The translations under genes and the position numbers were made by a program. Positions 25,334-37,553 of a stretch of DNA of 64,000 nucleotides are shown here, one piece after another (within the stretch, counting starts at the first letter, position 1; every line of letters begins with the position of its first letter). The stretch covers positions 29,838-93,837 of the forward strand of contig NZ_CGBP01000017.1 of the NCBI RefSeq assembly GCF_001053095.1, read 5' to 3'. The DNA comes from Yersinia similis. GTDB lineage: Bacteria; Pseudomonadota; Gammaproteobacteria; Enterobacterales; Enterobacteriaceae. The notes under the pieces are model-generated. The model saw nothing but the letters and a program-made list of their open reading frames with translations. It made no database searches and was not told the DNA's origin.

Positions 25334-26686
25334 ATGTTCATTGGATTTGACTACGGCACAGCAAACTGCTCAGTTGCCGTGATGCGGGATGATGCTCCCA
25401 AGTTGCTGGCGTTGGAAAATAACGACGTCTATTTACCTTCTATGTTGTGTGCACCAACACGCGAAGCCGTGAGTGAGTGTCTACATCGTCACTGGCAAGT
25501 ACCAACGGGTAGCGGCGAAAACCAACAACTATTACGTCGGGCCATCGCGTTCAATCGCGAAGAAGATATTCCGGTCACTGCCGATAGCCTGATGTTCGGC
25601 CTCTCGGCCCTTGCTCAATACATCGAAGACCCCGAAGAGGTTTACTTTGTAAAGTCGCCAAAATCCTTTTTAGGCGCTAATGGCCTGAGACCTCAGCAAC
25701 TGGCACTGTTTGAAGATTTAGTCTGCGCCATGATGTTTCACATCAAGCGTCAGGCAGAATCCGTTCTGGCATCAGAAATCAGTCAAACGGTCATTGGCCG
25801 CCCGGTAAACTTTCAGGGTTCCGGTGGTGAAGAGGCTAACCGGCAGGCGGAAGGGATTTTATTACGTGCCGCACAACGTGCCGGTTTCCGTGATATCGCC
25901 TTCCAGTTTGAACCGGTTGCTGCGGGTCTGGATTTCGAAGCGACATTAACGGAAGAAAAAACCGTACTGGTCGTGGATATCGGCGGGGGTACCACCGACT
26001 GTTCAGTATTATTGATGGGGCCAAAGTGGCAAGGTCTGGCTGATCGCCAACAGAGCCTGTTGGGGCATAGCGGCTGCCGTGTTGGGGGTAACGATCTCGA
26101 CATCATGCTGGCCTTCAAACAATTGATGCCACTGTTTGGGATGGGCGGCGAAACCGAGAAAGGGATCGCCATGCCGTCCCTACCTTATTGGAATGCGGTT
26201 GCCACCAATGATGTCCCGGCACAAAGCGACTTCTACAGCACAGTTAATGGCCGTTTCCTGCGTGACCTTATCCGTGATGCCGCTAACCCACAGCAAGTTG
26301 AACGGCTGCTGAAAGTATATCAACAGCGCCTGAGCTACCGCTTGGTTCGTGCCGCAGAAGAGAGCAAAATTGCGCTGTCTGAGCAAGAGCAGGTTGCTAC
26401 AACATTGGATTTTGTTGAAGCCGAATTGGGCCAAATCATCAGCCAGCAGCAACTGGCCGAAGCGATTAGTCCACCGCTACAACGCATTCAAGAGCAAGTC
26501 AGCCTGGCACTGGCCACCAGCCATGTCAAACCCGATGTTATTTACCTGACTGGCGGTAGCGCCCGCTCTCCGTTACTGCGTGCCGCGCTACAGCAACAAT
26601 TGCCTGGGATCCCGTTGGTGGGTGGGAACGATTTCGGCTCGGTAACCGCCGGATTGGCCCGTTGGGCCCAAACCCTGTACCGATAA
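25334..26686 (+). CDS. yegD: Hsp70-family chaperone-like protein YegD
   Basis: 450 residues, like E. coli YegD. It is an actin-like ATPase domain related to DnaK: phosphate 1 motif FIGFDYGTANCSVAVM, phosphate 2 motif VLVVDIGGGTTDCSVLLM and adenosine motif VIYLTGGSARSPLLR. The C-terminal substrate-binding domain of classical Hsp70 is missing, as is normal for this family, so its client and partner are unknown. The ATG at 25334 follows GGGGAG by 6 bases; the preceding TTG is not used. A 12-bp-stem terminator follows. Confidence 0.94.
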   Translation: MFIGFDYGTANCSVAVMRDDAPKLLALENNDVYLPSMLCAPTREAVSECLHRHWQVPTGSGENQQLLRRAIAFNREEDIPVTADSLMFGLSALAQYIEDPEEVYFVKSPKSFLGANGLRPQQLALFEDLVCAMMFHIKRQAESVLASEISQTVIGRPVNFQGSGGEEANRQAEGILLRAAQRAGFRDIAFQFEPVAAGLDFEATLTEEKTVLVVDIGGGTTDCSVLLMGPKWQGLADRQQSLLGHSGCRVGGNDLDIMLAFKQLMPLFGMGGETEKGIAMPSLPYWNAVATNDVPAQSDFYSTVNGRFLRDLIRDAANPQQVERLLKVYQQRLSYRLVRAAEESKIALSEQEQVATTLDFVEAELGQIISQQQLAEAISPPLQRIQEQVSLALATSHVKPDVIYLTGGSARSPLLRAALQQQLPGIPLVGGNDFGSVTAGLARWAQTLYR

Positions 26687-26702
26687 ATCGCCCCCTTCTG
26701 TT

Positions 26703-26741
26703 CACCTCTCAGTGAGTTATCTCGCACTGAGAGGTGTTTCC
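26703..26741 (+). terminator. Terminator of yegD
   Basis: CACCTCTCAGTG, 10-base loop, CACTGAGAGGTG, then TTTCCTCC. Perfect 12-bp stem 16 bases after the yegD stop. Confidence 0.8.
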
Positions 26742-26784
26742 TCCCCGAACATCCCTCCAATCAGTTGTTAATTAAAAAATAACG

Positions 26785-26940
26785 TTAGTGCACAGTTAAC
26801 TCACTCAGAACTTGATCTAGGGTACTGAGGAAAATATCCGCATGTTGCGTTTCAAAGACTAGCGGCGGGCAAATTTTCAGTACATTCTCCGCTCTTCATC
26901 CAGCACAAATAATATTCAGGTCTTTGCCGAGAAATAGCCA
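26785..26940 (-). pseudogene. C-terminal remnant of a class III aminotransferase
   Basis: The reverse strand reads LNIICAG, a stop, then RAENVLKICPPLVFETQHAD and IFLSTLDQVLSELTVH ending in TAA. This is the conserved C-terminus of class III pyridoxal-phosphate aminotransferases (GRxxNVLKIRPPLVF..EHAD..L..LD.VL.EL). The catalytic domains are absent and there is an internal stop, so it is a decayed relic. The rest of the spacer up to mdtA holds the candidate BaeR site and nothing else I can name. Confidence 0.65.
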
Positions 26941-27022
26941 AAAATTGGTATAGACTTATCGTTATCTTCTCCCTTCATGCCGTTTGTAAAGCGGGTCAGA
27001 CAAACCCTGACACTACTTTCAT

Positions 27023-27040
27023 ATTTCCTCCATTTTTATC
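27023..27040 (+). promoter_or_regulatory. Candidate BaeR box upstream of mdtA
   Basis: ATTTCCTCCATTTTTATC matches the published BaeR consensus TTTTTCTCCATDATTGGC at 13 of 18 positions. It lies about 100 bases before the mdtA start, in front of an operon whose last genes are baeSR, so autoregulation is expected. Confidence 0.55.
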
Positions 27041-27136
27041 CGGTAATTGCCCGTTAAACTAGTAACATATCCGAAAACTCAGATACTGCGCCCATGTGGT
27101 GCAGATAGTCACGATAAAAAAGGACGCTTCGCCATC

Positions 27137-28468
27137 ATGAAATCTCAATCCAAACGCACTTCCCGATTATTCGTATTCGTGGGGGTAGTGGTGGCGATCA
27201 TTGTTGCGGTGCTTGGTTGGCACTACTTCAGTACCACTTCTGATAGCACCTCAGGCGCTCAGCAGAGTGCCCGCGGTCAGGACACTAGCCATGGTAGCCG
27301 CCGTAATATGCCGCTGGCACCGGTGCAAGCCGCAACCGCAACCGAGCAGGAAGTACCACGTTATCTCACTGGCTTAGGGACGGTCATTGCCGCCAATACT
27401 GTCACGGTAACCAGCCGAGTTGATGGTGAATTGATGGCCCTTCATTTCACCGAAGGGCAGCAGGTCAAGGCTGGCGACTTACTGGCAGAGATCGACCCCC
27501 GCCCTTACGAAGTCCAACTGACGCAGGCTCAGGGGCAGTTGGCAAAAGATCAGGCCACGCTGGATAACGCCCGTCGTGATCTGGCCCGTTATCAGAAATT
27601 GTCCAAAACTGGCTTGATTTCGCAACAGGAACTGGATACGCAATCTTCGCTGGTACGCCAGAGCGAGGGCAGTGTGAAAGCCGATCAGGGCGCTATCGAC
27701 AGCGCCAAGTTGCAACTGACGTATAGCCGTATTACCGCGCCTATCTCCGGCAGAGTTGGCCTGAAACAAGTGGATGTCGGCAATTATATTACCAGCGGCA
27801 CGGCCACACCAATTGTGGTGATCACCCAGACACATCCCGTTGATGTGGTCTTTACCCTGCCAGAAAGCGATATTCCCGCCATTATACAAGCACAGAAAAA
27901 TGCGGAGAAGACTAATGCCATCGTACCCGTTGAAGCCTGGGATCGGACTAATAAACAGATGCTGGCACAGGGTTACTTGCTCAGTATTGATAACCAGATT
28001 GATACCACGACAGGCACCATTAAACTGAAAGCCCGCTTTAATAATGAAGATGATGTGCTGTTCCCTAACCAGTTTGTTAACGCCCGTATCAAAGTCGATT
28101 TGCTGCAAAATGCTGTCGTGGTGCCCACCGCAGCCGTACAAATGGGCAGCGAAGGTAACTTTGTCTGGACGTTAGATGATGCCAATAACGTCAGCAAACA
28201 TCTGATCACCACCGGGATTCAGGATAGCCAACAAGTGGTTATCAACGCAGGCCTGAACGCTGGGCAACGCGTGGTCACCGATGGTATTGACCGCCTGACC
28301 GAGGGGGTACAGGTTGAAGTGGTAACACCACGCAGCGCCAATACTGACGTCAATCCAGCCAGTACGGAGAAAGCGGCTGCAGAAGCAGAAGGCAGCACCC
28401 CGCATCAAGGCCGAGGGCGTCCGGCCAATGCGCCCGCACGTAGCACCACGGCTGCGGAGAAATCCTGA
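27137..28468 (+). CDS. mdtA: Multidrug efflux periplasmic adaptor MdtA
   Basis: Membrane fusion protein of the MdtABC-TolC RND pump. One N-terminal membrane anchor (about residues 12-34, [20 protein letters not shown]) is followed by a lipoyl/barrel-sandwich domain ([20 protein letters not shown]), a coiled-coil hairpin ([20 protein letters not shown]) and beta-barrel domains. The ATG at 27137 gives 443 residues; an upstream in-frame start at 27047 would precede the anchor and is unlikely. The stop overlaps the mdtB start (TGATG). First gene of mdtABCD-baeSR. Confidence 0.95.
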   Translation: MKSQSKRTSRLFVFVGVVVAIIVAVLGWHYFSTTSDSTSGAQQSARGQDTSHGSRRNMPLAPVQAATATEQEVPRYLTGLGTVIAANTVTVTSRVDGELMALHFTEGQQVKAGDLLAEIDPRPYEVQLTQAQGQLAKDQATLDNARRDLARYQKLSKTGLISQQELDTQSSLVRQSEGSVKADQGAIDSAKLQLTYSRITAPISGRVGLKQVDVGNYITSGTATPIVVITQTHPVDVVFTLPESDIPAIIQAQKNAEKTNAIVPVEAWDRTNKQMLAQGYLLSIDNQIDTTTGTIKLKARFNNEDDVLFPNQFVNARIKVDLLQNAVVVPTAAVQMGSEGNFVWTLDDANNVSKHLITTGIQDSQQVVINAGLNAGQRVVTDGIDRLTEGVQVEVVTPRSANTDVNPASTEKAAAEAEGSTPHQGRGRPANAPARSTTAAEKS

Positions 28469-31400
28469 TGCAAGTGATGCCTCCAACACCCGGTGGCGGG
28501 CCGTCACGGCTGTTTATTCTGCGCCCGGTCGCCACCACATTATTTATGATCGCGATTTTACTGGCCGGGATTATCGGTTACCGCGCCTTGCCGGTCTCGG
28601 CCCTGCCAGAGGTCGATTACCCAACCATTCAGGTGGTGACGCTCTACCCTGGGGCTAGCCCGGATGTCGTGACATCGTCGATTACCGCCCCGCTGGAACG
28701 CCAGTTCGGCCAAATGTCCGGCCTAAAACAGATGGCCTCCCAAAGCTCGGGTGGCGCATCAGTCATTACCTTGCAATTCCAGCTCACACTGCCGCTGGAT
28801 GTGGCAGAACAAGAAGTGCAGGCCGCCATTAATGCGGCGACCAACCTGCTGCCTTCCGACCTGCCCTATCCACCGATTTACAATAAAGTGAATCCCGCGG
28901 ATCCACCCATCCTAACGCTGGCCGTAACCGCGACCGCCATCCCCATGACGCAAGTGGAAGACATGGTGGAAACCCGCATTGCGCAGAAAATTTCACAGGT
29001 CACGGGTGTCGGTTTAGTCACCTTATCCGGTGGTCAACGCCCGGCGGTACGGGTGAAATTAAATGCGCCTGCCGTGGCGGCACTGGGGCTGGACAGCGAG
29101 ACTATTCGCACCGCCATCAGTAATGCCAACGTCAATTCCGCCAAAGGCAGTTTGGATGGGCCAACCCGTTCGGTGACCCTGTCAGCCAATGATCAGATGA
29201 AGTCCGCCGAAGATTACCGTGACCTAATCATCGCCTACCAAAACGGTGCGCCCATCCGCTTACAAGATGTCGCCACCATTGAACAAGGGGCGGAAAATAA
29301 CAAACTGGCCGCCTGGGCCAATACTCAATCAGCGATTGTGCTGAATATCCAACGTCAACCTGGGGTCAATGTGATCGCCACCGCTGACAGTATTCGCGAA
29401 ATGCTGCCTGAGCTGATTAAAAGCCTGCCCAAATCGGTTGATGTCAAGGTGCTGACCGACCGCACCAGCACCATCCGGGCCTCGGTCAATGATGTGCAAT
29501 TCGAGTTACTGCTGGCCATTGTACTGGTCGTGATGGTGATTTATCTATTTCTGCGTAATGCCGCCGCAACCATTATTCCCAGTATCGCAGTGCCGTTATC
29601 GCTGGTCGGTACCTTCGCCGCCATGTATTTTCTGGGCTTTTCGATCAATAACCTGACATTGATGGCCCTCACCATCGCCACCGGTTTTGTGGTGGATGAC
29701 GCTATCGTGGTGATTGAAAATATCTCCCGTTATATCGAAAAGGGAGAGAAGCCGCTCGATGCCGCGTTGAAGGGAGCCGGTGAGATCGGTTTTACCATTA
29801 TTTCACTGACCTTCTCATTGATTGCCGTGTTAATTCCTCTGCTGTTTATGGGGGATATCGTTGGCCGGTTGTTCCGCGAATTTGCCGTAACGCTGGCGGT
29901 CGCTATCCTGATCTCGGCGGTGGTCTCCCTGACCCTGACACCGATGATGTGCGCACGAATGCTCAGCTATGAGTCACTGCGTAAACAAAACCGCCTGTCC
30001 CGTGCCAGTGAGAAATTCTTTGACTGGGTGATCGCCCATTATGCTGTCGGCCTGAAAAAAGTCCTCAATCATCCGTGGCTGACCCTAAGTGTCGCGTTCA
30101 GTACTCTGGTACTGACAGTGATACTTTACTTGCTGATCCCAAAAGGCTTTTTCCCGTTGCAAGACAACGGGCTGATTCAAGGGACACTGGAAGCGCCGCA
30201 ATCTGTTTCGTTCAGTAATATGGCCGAACGGCAGCAGCAGGTAGCCGCCATTATCCTCAAAGATCCGGCCGTAGAAAGCCTGACCTCGTTTGTCGGCGTT
30301 GATGGCACCAATGCCACCCTCAACAATGGCCGTTTGCAGATAAACCTTAAGCCGTTGAGTGAACGGGATGATCGCATTCCACAGATTATTATCCGTTTAC
30401 AGAAGAGTGTCAGTGGGGTGCCTGGCATCAAACTGTATTTGCAGCCAGTACAAGATTTGACCATTGATACTCAACTCAGCCGGACACAATACCAGTTCAC
30501 GCTGCAAGCCACTTCGCTGGAAGAACTCAGTACCTGGGTACCCAAACTGGTCAATGAATTGCAGCAAAAAGCGCCATTTCAGGATGTAACCAGTGACTGG
30601 CAGGATCAGGGGCTGGTGGCGTTTGTTAATGTGGATCGCGACAGCGCCAGCCGTTTGGGCATTACCATGGCAGCCATCGACAGCGCCTTATATAACGCCT
30701 TTGGTCAACGGCTGATTTCCACCATTTATACACAGGCCAATCAATACCGAGTGGTGTTAGAGCATGATGTGCAAGCCACGCCAGGGCTGGCGGCATTCAA
30801 TGATATTCGTCTGACCGGTAGTGATGGCAAAGGGGTCCCACTGAACAGCATTGCCACCATTGAAGAGCGCTTTGGGCCACTGTCTATCAACCATTTGAAT
30901 CAATTCCCGTCAGCAACGGTATCGTTCAATCTGGCGCAGGGCTATTCCCTCGGAGAGGCGGTGGCCGCAGTGACCTTGGCCGAAAAAGAGATCCAACTGC
31001 CTGCGGATATCACCACGCGTTTCCAAGGCTCGACTTTGGCCTTCCAGGCCGCGTTGGGCAGTACGCTTTGGCTGATTATTGCCGCCATTGTGGCGATGTA
31101 TATTGTGCTCGGCGTGTTATATGAAAGTTTTATTCATCCAATTACTATTTTGTCCACCTTACCGACCGCTGGCGTCGGGGCCTTGTTAGCGTTGATGTTA
31201 ACCGGCAATGAGCTGGATGTGATTGCCATCATCGGGATTATTTTGTTGATAGGCATCGTGAAAAAGAACGCCATCATGATGATCGACTTTGCCCTGGCCG
31301 CCGAGCGCGATCAGGGGATGACGCCGTATGACGCTATCTATCAAGCCTGTCTACTGCGTTTTCGCCCGATCCTGATGACCACGCTGGCCGCGCTGTTCGG

Positions 31401-31626
31401 TGCCTTGCCCTTGATGTTGAGTACCGGTGTCGGTGCCGAACTGCGTCAGCCACTAGGGGTGTGTATGGTCGGTGGGCTGATTGTCAGTCAGGTGCTGACG
31501 CTGTTTACCACGCCCGTTATTTACCTGCTATTTGATAAATTGGCGCGGAATACTCGGGGGAAAAATCGCCATCGTGATGAGGATATTGACTCGTCTGAGT
31601 TGCTGAACGGACAGGAGCCACAGTGA
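28468..31626 (+). CDS. mdtB: Multidrug efflux RND transporter MdtB
   Basis: 1052-residue proton-driven RND pump subunit of the inner membrane, which forms a heterotrimer with MdtC. It has the RND layout: TM1 (about 17-37, [20 protein letters not shown]), two large periplasmic loops, TM2-6 (about 340-540) and TM7-12 (about 860-1030). The TM4 proton relay reads [19 protein letters not shown] with paired aspartates. [16 protein letters not shown] and [20 protein letters not shown] motifs are conserved. The gene overlaps mdtA by one base and mdtC by four. Confidence 0.96.
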   Translation: MQVMPPTPGGGPSRLFILRPVATTLFMIAILLAGIIGYRALPVSALPEVDYPTIQVVTLYPGASPDVVTSSITAPLERQFGQMSGLKQMASQSSGGASVITLQFQLTLPLDVAEQEVQAAINAATNLLPSDLPYPPIYNKVNPADPPILTLAVTATAIPMTQVEDMVETRIAQKISQVTGVGLVTLSGGQRPAVRVKLNAPAVAALGLDSETIRTAISNANVNSAKGSLDGPTRSVTLSANDQMKSAEDYRDLIIAYQNGAPIRLQDVATIEQGAENNKLAAWANTQSAIVLNIQRQPGVNVIATADSIREMLPELIKSLPKSVDVKVLTDRTSTIRASVNDVQFELLLAIVLVVMVIYLFLRNAAATIIPSIAVPLSLVGTFAAMYFLGFSINNLTLMALTIATGFVVDDAIVVIENISRYIEKGEKPLDAALKGAGEIGFTIISLTFSLIAVLIPLLFMGDIVGRLFREFAVTLAVAILISAVVSLTLTPMMCARMLSYESLRKQNRLSRASEKFFDWVIAHYAVGLKKVLNHPWLTLSVAFSTLVLTVILYLLIPKGFFPLQDNGLIQGTLEAPQSVSFSNMAERQQQVAAIILKDPAVESLTSFVGVDGTNATLNNGRLQINLKPLSERDDRIPQIIIRLQKSVSGVPGIKLYLQPVQDLTIDTQLSRTQYQFTLQATSLEELSTWVPKLVNELQQKAPFQDVTSDWQDQGLVAFVNVDRDSASRLGITMAAIDSALYNAFGQRLISTIYTQANQYRVVLEHDVQATPGLAAFNDIRLTGSDGKGVPLNSIATIEERFGPLSINHLNQFPSATVSFNLAQGYSLGEAVAAVTLAEKEIQLPADITTRFQGSTLAFQAALGSTLWLIIAAIVAMYIVLGVLYESFIHPITILSTLPTAGVGALLALMLTGNELDVIAIIGIILLIGIVKKNAIMMIDFALAAERDQGMTPYDAIYQACLLRFRPILMTTLAALFGALPLMLSTGVGAELRQPLGVCMVGGLIVSQVLTLFTTPVIYLLFDKLARNTRGKNRHRDEDIDSSELLNGQEPQ

Positions 31627-34600
31627 AATTCTTCGCTCTGTTTATCCAGCGCCCGGTCGCCACCACACTGTTGACGCTGGCGATCACTCTCAGTGGCATA
31701 ATTGGCTTTAGCCTACTGCCGGTATCGCCACTGCCGCAGGTTGACTACCCGGTCATTATGGTCAGCGCCTCAATGCCCGGTGCTGATCCAGAAACCATGG
31801 CCTCATCGGTTGCGACACCGCTGGAGCGTGCCTTGGGAAGAATTGCCGGGGTGAATGAAATGACCTCGACCAGTTCGCTGGGTAGCACGCGGATCATTCT
31901 GCAATTCGATCTTAACCGCGATATCAACGGCGCGGCCCGTGATGTGCAGGCGGCGCTCAATGCCGCCCAGAGCTTGCTGCCGTCAGGGATGCCCAGCCGC
32001 CCAACCTATCGTAAAATGAACCCGTCTGATGCGCCGATTATGATCATGACGCTGACGTCAGATACCTTCTCACAGGGGCAACTCTATGATTATGCCTCCA
32101 CCAAACTGGCGCAAAAAATCGCCCAGACCGAGGGGGTCAGTGATGTCACGGTAGGCGGCAGTTCCTTGCCTGCAGTGCGGGTCGAATTAAATCCCAGCGC
32201 CTTATTTAATCAGGGCGTATCACTGGATGCTGTGCGTCAGGCCATCAGTGCCGCCAACGTGCGCCGCCCACAAGGTTCAGTGGATGCCGCAGAGACACAT
32301 TGGCAGGTACAAGCCAACGATGAGATCAAAACCGCCGAGGGCTACCGTCCGCTGATAGTCCACTACAATAATGGTTCTCCGGTACGGCTACAGGATGTCG
32401 CCAATGTTATCGACTCAGTTCAGGATGTTCGCAATGCGGGGATGTCCGCAGGCCAACCGGCCGTCCTGTTAGTGATCAGCCGTGAACCGGGGGCCAATAT
32501 TATTGCCACCGTAGACCGGATACGCGCCGAGTTACCTGCCTTACGCGCCTCAATCCCGGCCTCAATTCAGCTAAATATTGCTCAAGATCGCTCACCCACC
32601 ATTCGCGCATCACTGGATGAGGTCGAACGTTCATCGGTCATTGCGGTAGCTCTGGTCATTCTGGTGGTCTTTATCTTCCTACGTTCGGGTCGAGCCACGT
32701 TGATCCCCGCCGTCGCGGTACCCGTCTCGTTGATCGGTACTTTTGCTGCGATGTATCTGTGCGGTTTTAGTCTGAATAACCTGTCACTGATGGCATTGAC
32801 CATTGCTACCGGTTTTGTGGTCGATGATGCCATCGTGGTGCTGGAAAATATTTCCCGCCACTTGGAAGCGGGCATGAAACCGATGGTGGCCGCCCTACGT
32901 GGGGTCCGTGAAGTGGGTTTTACCGTGCTATCAATGAGTATTTCACTGGTGGCGGTATTTATTCCTCTGCTATTGATGGAGGGGCTACCGGGGCGTTTAT
33001 TCCGTGAATTTGCTGTCACACTGTCGGTGGCGATTGGCATTTCACTGGTGATATCCCTTACCCTAACGCCAATGATGTGCGCCTGGTTGCTGCGTTCACA
33101 CCCAAAAGGTCAGCAACAACGTATTCGCGGTTTTGGTAAAGTGCTACTGGCTATTCAGCAAGGCTATGGTCGTTCACTGAATTGGGCCTTAAGTCATACT
33201 CGCTGGGTGATGGTTGTGCTGCTTTCCACCATTGCCCTGAATGTCTGGCTGTATATCAGTATCCCCAAAACCTTTTTCCCCGAGCAGGACACAGGCCGGA
33301 TGATGGGCTTTATTCAGGCCGATCAGAGTATTTCGTTCCAATCGATGCAGCAAAAGCTGAAAGATTTTATGCAGATCGTCGGGGCTGATCCGGCAGTGGA
33401 CAGCGTCACCGGTTTTACAGGCGGCTCGCGCACTAACAGCGGATCGATGTTTATTTCACTGAAGCCGCTCAGCGAGCGTAAGGAAACCGCTCAGCAGGTG
33501 ATTACTCGCTTACGCGGCAAACTGGCAAAAGAGCCGGGAGCCAACCTGTTCTTGTCTTCCGTGCAAGATATCCGAGTCGGTGGCCGTCACTCCAACGCCG
33601 CCTACCAATTTACCCTGTTGGCGGATGATCTGGCAGCACTGCGCGAATGGGAACCCAAAGTCCGGGCGGCGCTAGCCAAATTGCCACAATTGGCGGATGT
33701 AAACTCGGATCAACAAGATAAGGGCGCGGAGATGGCATTGACTTATGATCGCGAAACCATGGCGCGGCTGGGTATCGATGTCTCTGAAGCGAATGCTCTG
33801 CTGAATAATGCCTTCGGCCAACGGCAAATATCCACGATTTATCAACCGCTGAACCAATACAAAGTGGTGATGGAAGTGGCTCCTGAATATACGCAGGATG
33901 TGAGTTCGCTGGATAAAATGTTTGTGATTAACAGCAATGGTCAGTCCATTCCGCTGTCCTATTTCGCTAAATGGCAACCCGCCAACGCCCCGCTGGCGGT
34001 CAATCACCAAGGCTTATCCGCCGCGTCAACCATCTCATTTAACCTGCCAGATGGCGGCAGCTTGTCTGAGGCCACGGCGGCTGTCGAACGAGCTATGACA
34101 GAATTGGGGGTGCCCTCCACCGTGCGTGGGGCGTTTGCAGGTACCGCTCAGGTATTCCAGGAAACGCTGAAATCTCAGCTATGGCTGATTATGGCGGCCA
34201 TCGCCACGGTGTATATCGTGCTGGGGATTTTATACGAAAGTTATGTTCACCCGCTGACCATCCTCTCGACTTTACCGTCTGCAGGGGTCGGGGCGTTGCT
34301 GGCGCTGGAGTTATTCGATGCACCGTTCAGCCTGATCGCCTTAATCGGCATTATGTTGTTGATTGGTATTGTGAAAAAGAACGCCATCATGATGGTTGAC
34401 TTCGCCCTGGATGCGCAACGTAATGGCAATATCAGCGCCCGCGATGCTATTTTCCAGGCCAGTTTACTGCGTTTCCGGCCAATCATCATGACCACCTTAG
34501 CCGCACTGTTTGGGGCGCTCCCCTTGGTGCTTAGCAGTGGTGATGGCGCAGAGTTACGTCAACCGCTGGGTATTACCATTGTCGGTGGGCTGGTAGTAAG

Positions 34601-34697
34601 CCAATTACTGACGTTGTACACCACACCGGTGATTTATCTCTACTTTGACCGGTTGCGTAACCGCTTTAGCAAGCAACCGCTGATGAAATTGGAATAG
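31623..34697 (+). CDS. mdtC: Multidrug efflux RND transporter MdtC
   Basis: 1024-residue RND partner of MdtB. It has the same architecture, with TM4 motif [19 protein letters not shown] and the C-terminal motif [20 protein letters not shown]. The start is GTG at 31623, giving [17 protein letters not shown], in a GTGA overlap with the mdtB stop that indicates translational coupling. In E. coli MdtB and MdtC form a B2C trimer in which MdtC binds substrate. The pump exports bile salts, novobiocin and other compounds with TolC, which is not in this window. Confidence 0.96.
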   Translation: MKFFALFIQRPVATTLLTLAITLSGIIGFSLLPVSPLPQVDYPVIMVSASMPGADPETMASSVATPLERALGRIAGVNEMTSTSSLGSTRIILQFDLNRDINGAARDVQAALNAAQSLLPSGMPSRPTYRKMNPSDAPIMIMTLTSDTFSQGQLYDYASTKLAQKIAQTEGVSDVTVGGSSLPAVRVELNPSALFNQGVSLDAVRQAISAANVRRPQGSVDAAETHWQVQANDEIKTAEGYRPLIVHYNNGSPVRLQDVANVIDSVQDVRNAGMSAGQPAVLLVISREPGANIIATVDRIRAELPALRASIPASIQLNIAQDRSPTIRASLDEVERSSVIAVALVILVVFIFLRSGRATLIPAVAVPVSLIGTFAAMYLCGFSLNNLSLMALTIATGFVVDDAIVVLENISRHLEAGMKPMVAALRGVREVGFTVLSMSISLVAVFIPLLLMEGLPGRLFREFAVTLSVAIGISLVISLTLTPMMCAWLLRSHPKGQQQRIRGFGKVLLAIQQGYGRSLNWALSHTRWVMVVLLSTIALNVWLYISIPKTFFPEQDTGRMMGFIQADQSISFQSMQQKLKDFMQIVGADPAVDSVTGFTGGSRTNSGSMFISLKPLSERKETAQQVITRLRGKLAKEPGANLFLSSVQDIRVGGRHSNAAYQFTLLADDLAALREWEPKVRAALAKLPQLADVNSDQQDKGAEMALTYDRETMARLGIDVSEANALLNNAFGQRQISTIYQPLNQYKVVMEVAPEYTQDVSSLDKMFVINSNGQSIPLSYFAKWQPANAPLAVNHQGLSAASTISFNLPDGGSLSEATAAVERAMTELGVPSTVRGAFAGTAQVFQETLKSQLWLIMAAIATVYIVLGILYESYVHPLTILSTLPSAGVGALLALELFDAPFSLIALIGIMLLIGIVKKNAIMMVDFALDAQRNGNISARDAIFQASLLRFRPIIMTTLAALFGALPLVLSSGDGAELRQPLGITIVGGLVVSQLLTLYTTPVIYLYFDRLRNRFSKQPLMKLE

Positions 34698-34730
34698 TAT
34701 GCAACAGAGTGGGAGTAGGAGTGGGACGCC

Positions 34731-36128
34731 ATGGTAACGCAAGCAACATCTGTGCGATGGCAATTGTGGATTGTCGCTTTCGGATTTTTTATGCAGACGC
34801 TGGATACCACCATCGTCAATACCGCCCTGCCCTCCATCGCGGCCAGTCTGGGCGAAAATCCGTTACGTATGCAATCGGTGATTGTCTCGTATGTCCTGAC
34901 CGTCGCGGTGATGTTGCCCGCCAGTGGTTGGCTGGCGGACCGGATCGGCGTCAAGTGGGTATTCTTCTCAGCGATTATTCTGTTCACCTTCGGATCGCTG
35001 ATGTGCGCGCAATCAGCAACACTGAATGAACTGATCCTCTCCCGTGTGCTTCAGGGGGTAGGCGGCGCAATGATGGTGCCAGTAGGCCGCCTGACGGTGA
35101 TGAAAATCGTGCCACGCGAGCAATATATGGCGGCAATGGCGTTTGTCACACTGCCCGGCCAGATTGGGCCATTAGTTGGCCCGGCGCTGGGCGGTTTTTT
35201 AGTGGAGTTTGCCAGTTGGCACTGGATTTTCCTGATCAACCTGCCTGTTGGTGTGATCGGCGCATTGGCAACCTTGGTGCTCATGCCTAATCACAAAATG
35301 TCTACCCGGCGCTTTGATATCAGCGGCTTTATCATGCTGGCAATCGGTATGGCGGCCTTAACGCTAGCACTGGACGGCCACACTGGACTGGGGTTATCGC
35401 CGCTGGCCATCGCGGGGTTGATACTGTGTGGCGTGATAGCGCTGGGCAGTTATTGGTGGCATGCGCAGGGCAACCATTTCGCACTGTTCTCACTGCACCT
35501 GTTCAAGAATAAAATCTATACCCTTGGTTTGGTCGGGAGTATGTCCGCCCGTATCGGCAGCGGCATGTTGCCATTTATGACGCCTATCTTTCTGCAAATC
35601 GGCCTGGGGTTTAGCCCATTCCACGCGGGGCTGATGATGATCCCGATGATTATCGGCAGCATGGGCATGAAGCGGATTATCGTACAGGTCGTCAACCGCT
35701 TTGGTTACCGGCGAGTACTGGTCAACGCCACATTATTACTGGCCGTCGTCAGCCTGAGTTTACCGCTCGTGGCAATCATGGGTTGGACACTGCTGATGCC
35801 AGTAGTGTTATTCTTCCAAGGAATGCTCAACGCATTACGCTTTTCCACCATGAATACCTTAACCCTAAAAACGTTACCAGATCGTCTGGCCAGCAGCGGT
35901 AACAGCCTATTGTCGATGGCGATGCAACTGTCCATGAGTATCGGGGTCAGTACTGCCGGAATATTATTGGGTACCTTTGCTCATCATCAGGTAGCCACCA
36001 ACACGCCTGCCACTCACAGCGCGTTCTTATACAGTTACTTATGTATGGCAATCATTATTGCCCTACCCGCCCTGATATTTAACCGCGTCCCCCCGGATAC
36101 AGGAGCCAATCGTCATTTGGCCCGTTAG
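34731..36128 (+). CDS. mdtD: MFS transporter MdtD of the DHA2 family
   Basis: 465-residue, 14-helix drug:proton antiporter-type protein. Motif [20 protein letters not shown] in TM1, motif A-like [13 protein letters not shown] after TM2 and the antiporter motif [17 protein letters not shown] in TM5 are visible. In E. coli MdtD is co-transcribed with mdtABC but not needed for that pump; an iron-citrate export role has been proposed. It starts 33 bases after mdtC with GGAGTGGGA as ribosome site. Induction should follow BaeR. Confidence 0.93.
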   Translation: MVTQATSVRWQLWIVAFGFFMQTLDTTIVNTALPSIAASLGENPLRMQSVIVSYVLTVAVMLPASGWLADRIGVKWVFFSAIILFTFGSLMCAQSATLNELILSRVLQGVGGAMMVPVGRLTVMKIVPREQYMAAMAFVTLPGQIGPLVGPALGGFLVEFASWHWIFLINLPVGVIGALATLVLMPNHKMSTRRFDISGFIMLAIGMAALTLALDGHTGLGLSPLAIAGLILCGVIALGSYWWHAQGNHFALFSLHLFKNKIYTLGLVGSMSARIGSGMLPFMTPIFLQIGLGFSPFHAGLMMIPMIIGSMGMKRIIVQVVNRFGYRRVLVNATLLLAVVSLSLPLVAIMGWTLLMPVVLFFQGMLNALRFSTMNTLTLKTLPDRLASSGNSLLSMAMQLSMSIGVSTAGILLGTFAHHQVATNTPATHSAFLYSYLCMAIIIALPALIFNRVPPDTGANRHLAR

Positions 36129-36158
36129 ATTGGCCGACTGATAAAGACAGGTGAAATT

Positions 36159-37544
36159 ATGATAAGGATCGGCATTACCGGAAAACTGTTTATGGCTATT
36201 TTCGCCACTTGCATGTTGGTATTGATAACCATGCACTGGGGCGTCAGGACCAGTTTTGAACGCGGTTTTATTGACTACATCAAGCAAAGTAATGAACAGC
36301 GGATCGCCATGCTGAGTCATGCGCTTGAAGCCGAATATCAGCACTACGGTAACTGGGATTTTCTGCGTAATAATGACCAAGTGATTTACCAGATCATGCG
36401 ATCCTTTGAGCAAAACCAAAACAGTGAGAACAGACCCAGTATGCCGCCCCGTGGCTGGCGTGCCCAATTTTGGGTGGTTGATCAAGACAATAATCTGCTG
36501 GTCGGGCACACCGGGCATGTCCCCACAGAAGCTAGCCGCAGTGCCATAAAAGTCAATGATCAGGTCGTCGGCTGGGTGATTTCGACCCCATCGGAAAAAC
36601 TGACCCGTAATGCAGATATCACCTTTGATCAACAACAGCGCCGCACCAGTTGGTTTATTGTTGGCCTCTCGACACTACTGGCGGCGGCCGTCACATGGGT
36701 GCTATCACGCGGCATGTTAGCCCCAGTAAAACGGCTGGTTGAAGGCACGCATCGGCTGGCCGCGGGGGATTTTAGCACCCGTGTTGCCGTCAGTAGCCGC
36801 GATGAACTGGGCCACCTGGCACAAGATTTTAACCAGTTAGCCAGTTCACTGGAAAAAAATGAACAAATGCGCCGTGATTTTATGGCCGATGTGTCCCATG
36901 AACTCCGCACGCCCCTGGCGGTGTTACGCGGAGAACTGGAAGCCTTACAAGACGGCCTGCGCCAACCCACCCCCGAGTCATTAAGTTCACTCCAAGCCGA
37001 GGTGGCGATTTTGACGAAACTGGTCAATGATCTGCACCAGTTATCACAGTCTGATCGCGGGGCGCTGGCTTACCGTAAAACCCAACTGGATGTGGTCCGG
37101 CTATTGCAAGTGGCGATTGCCAGCTTCCATGGCCGCTTCCAGAACAAAAATATGACCATCACCGCCCATCTGCCTGAACACGCTGTCATCTTTGGCGACC
37201 CTGACCGGCTCAATCAGCTATTTCACAATTTACTGGAAAATAGCCTGCGTTATACCAACGAGGGGGGGACATTAGAAATTATCGCGTTGATCCAAGAAGA
37301 GACACTCACACTGCACTGGCAAGACAGTAAACCGGGGGTCAGCGATGAACAGCTCGAGCGCCTTTTTGAACGTTTTTATCGTACGGAAAGTTCACGCAAT
37401 CGCGCCAGTGGCGGCTCTGGGTTGGGGTTGGCGATTTGCCACAATATTGTTGATGCGCATAGTGGAAAAATCAGCGCTAAACATTCACCTTTGGGTGGCC
37501 TGCGGATTACGGTAGTATTCCCCCTATTTCATTCCATAGGGTAA
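36159..37544 (+). CDS. baeS: Envelope-stress sensor histidine kinase BaeS
   Basis: 461-residue sensor kinase: TM1 (about 10-30), periplasmic sensor (about 31-165), TM2 (about 166-188), HAMP (about 190-240), dimerisation domain with phospho-accepting His in DVSHELRTPLAVLRGELEAL, and ATPase domain with N box FHNLLENSLRYTNEGG and G2 box GGSGLGLAICHNIV. The G1 box reads DSKPGVSDEQL, as in other BaeS proteins (DSAPGVS) rather than the usual DxGxG. It senses envelope stress such as indole, tannin or misfolded pili and phosphorylates BaeR. Confidence 0.96.
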   Translation: MIRIGITGKLFMAIFATCMLVLITMHWGVRTSFERGFIDYIKQSNEQRIAMLSHALEAEYQHYGNWDFLRNNDQVIYQIMRSFEQNQNSENRPSMPPRGWRAQFWVVDQDNNLLVGHTGHVPTEASRSAIKVNDQVVGWVISTPSEKLTRNADITFDQQQRRTSWFIVGLSTLLAAAVTWVLSRGMLAPVKRLVEGTHRLAAGDFSTRVAVSSRDELGHLAQDFNQLASSLEKNEQMRRDFMADVSHELRTPLAVLRGELEALQDGLRQPTPESLSSLQAEVAILTKLVNDLHQLSQSDRGALAYRKTQLDVVRLLQVAIASFHGRFQNKNMTITAHLPEHAVIFGDPDRLNQLFHNLLENSLRYTNEGGTLEIIALIQEETLTLHWQDSKPGVSDEQLERLFERFYRTESSRNRASGGSGLGLAICHNIVDAHSGKISAKHSPLGGLRITVVFPLFHSIG

Positions 37545-37553
37545 TCCATTGTA

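Noticed and set aside
27479..28141. 220-codon reverse frame inside mdtA
   Set aside because: Antisense of a conserved RND adaptor; composition and position explain it.
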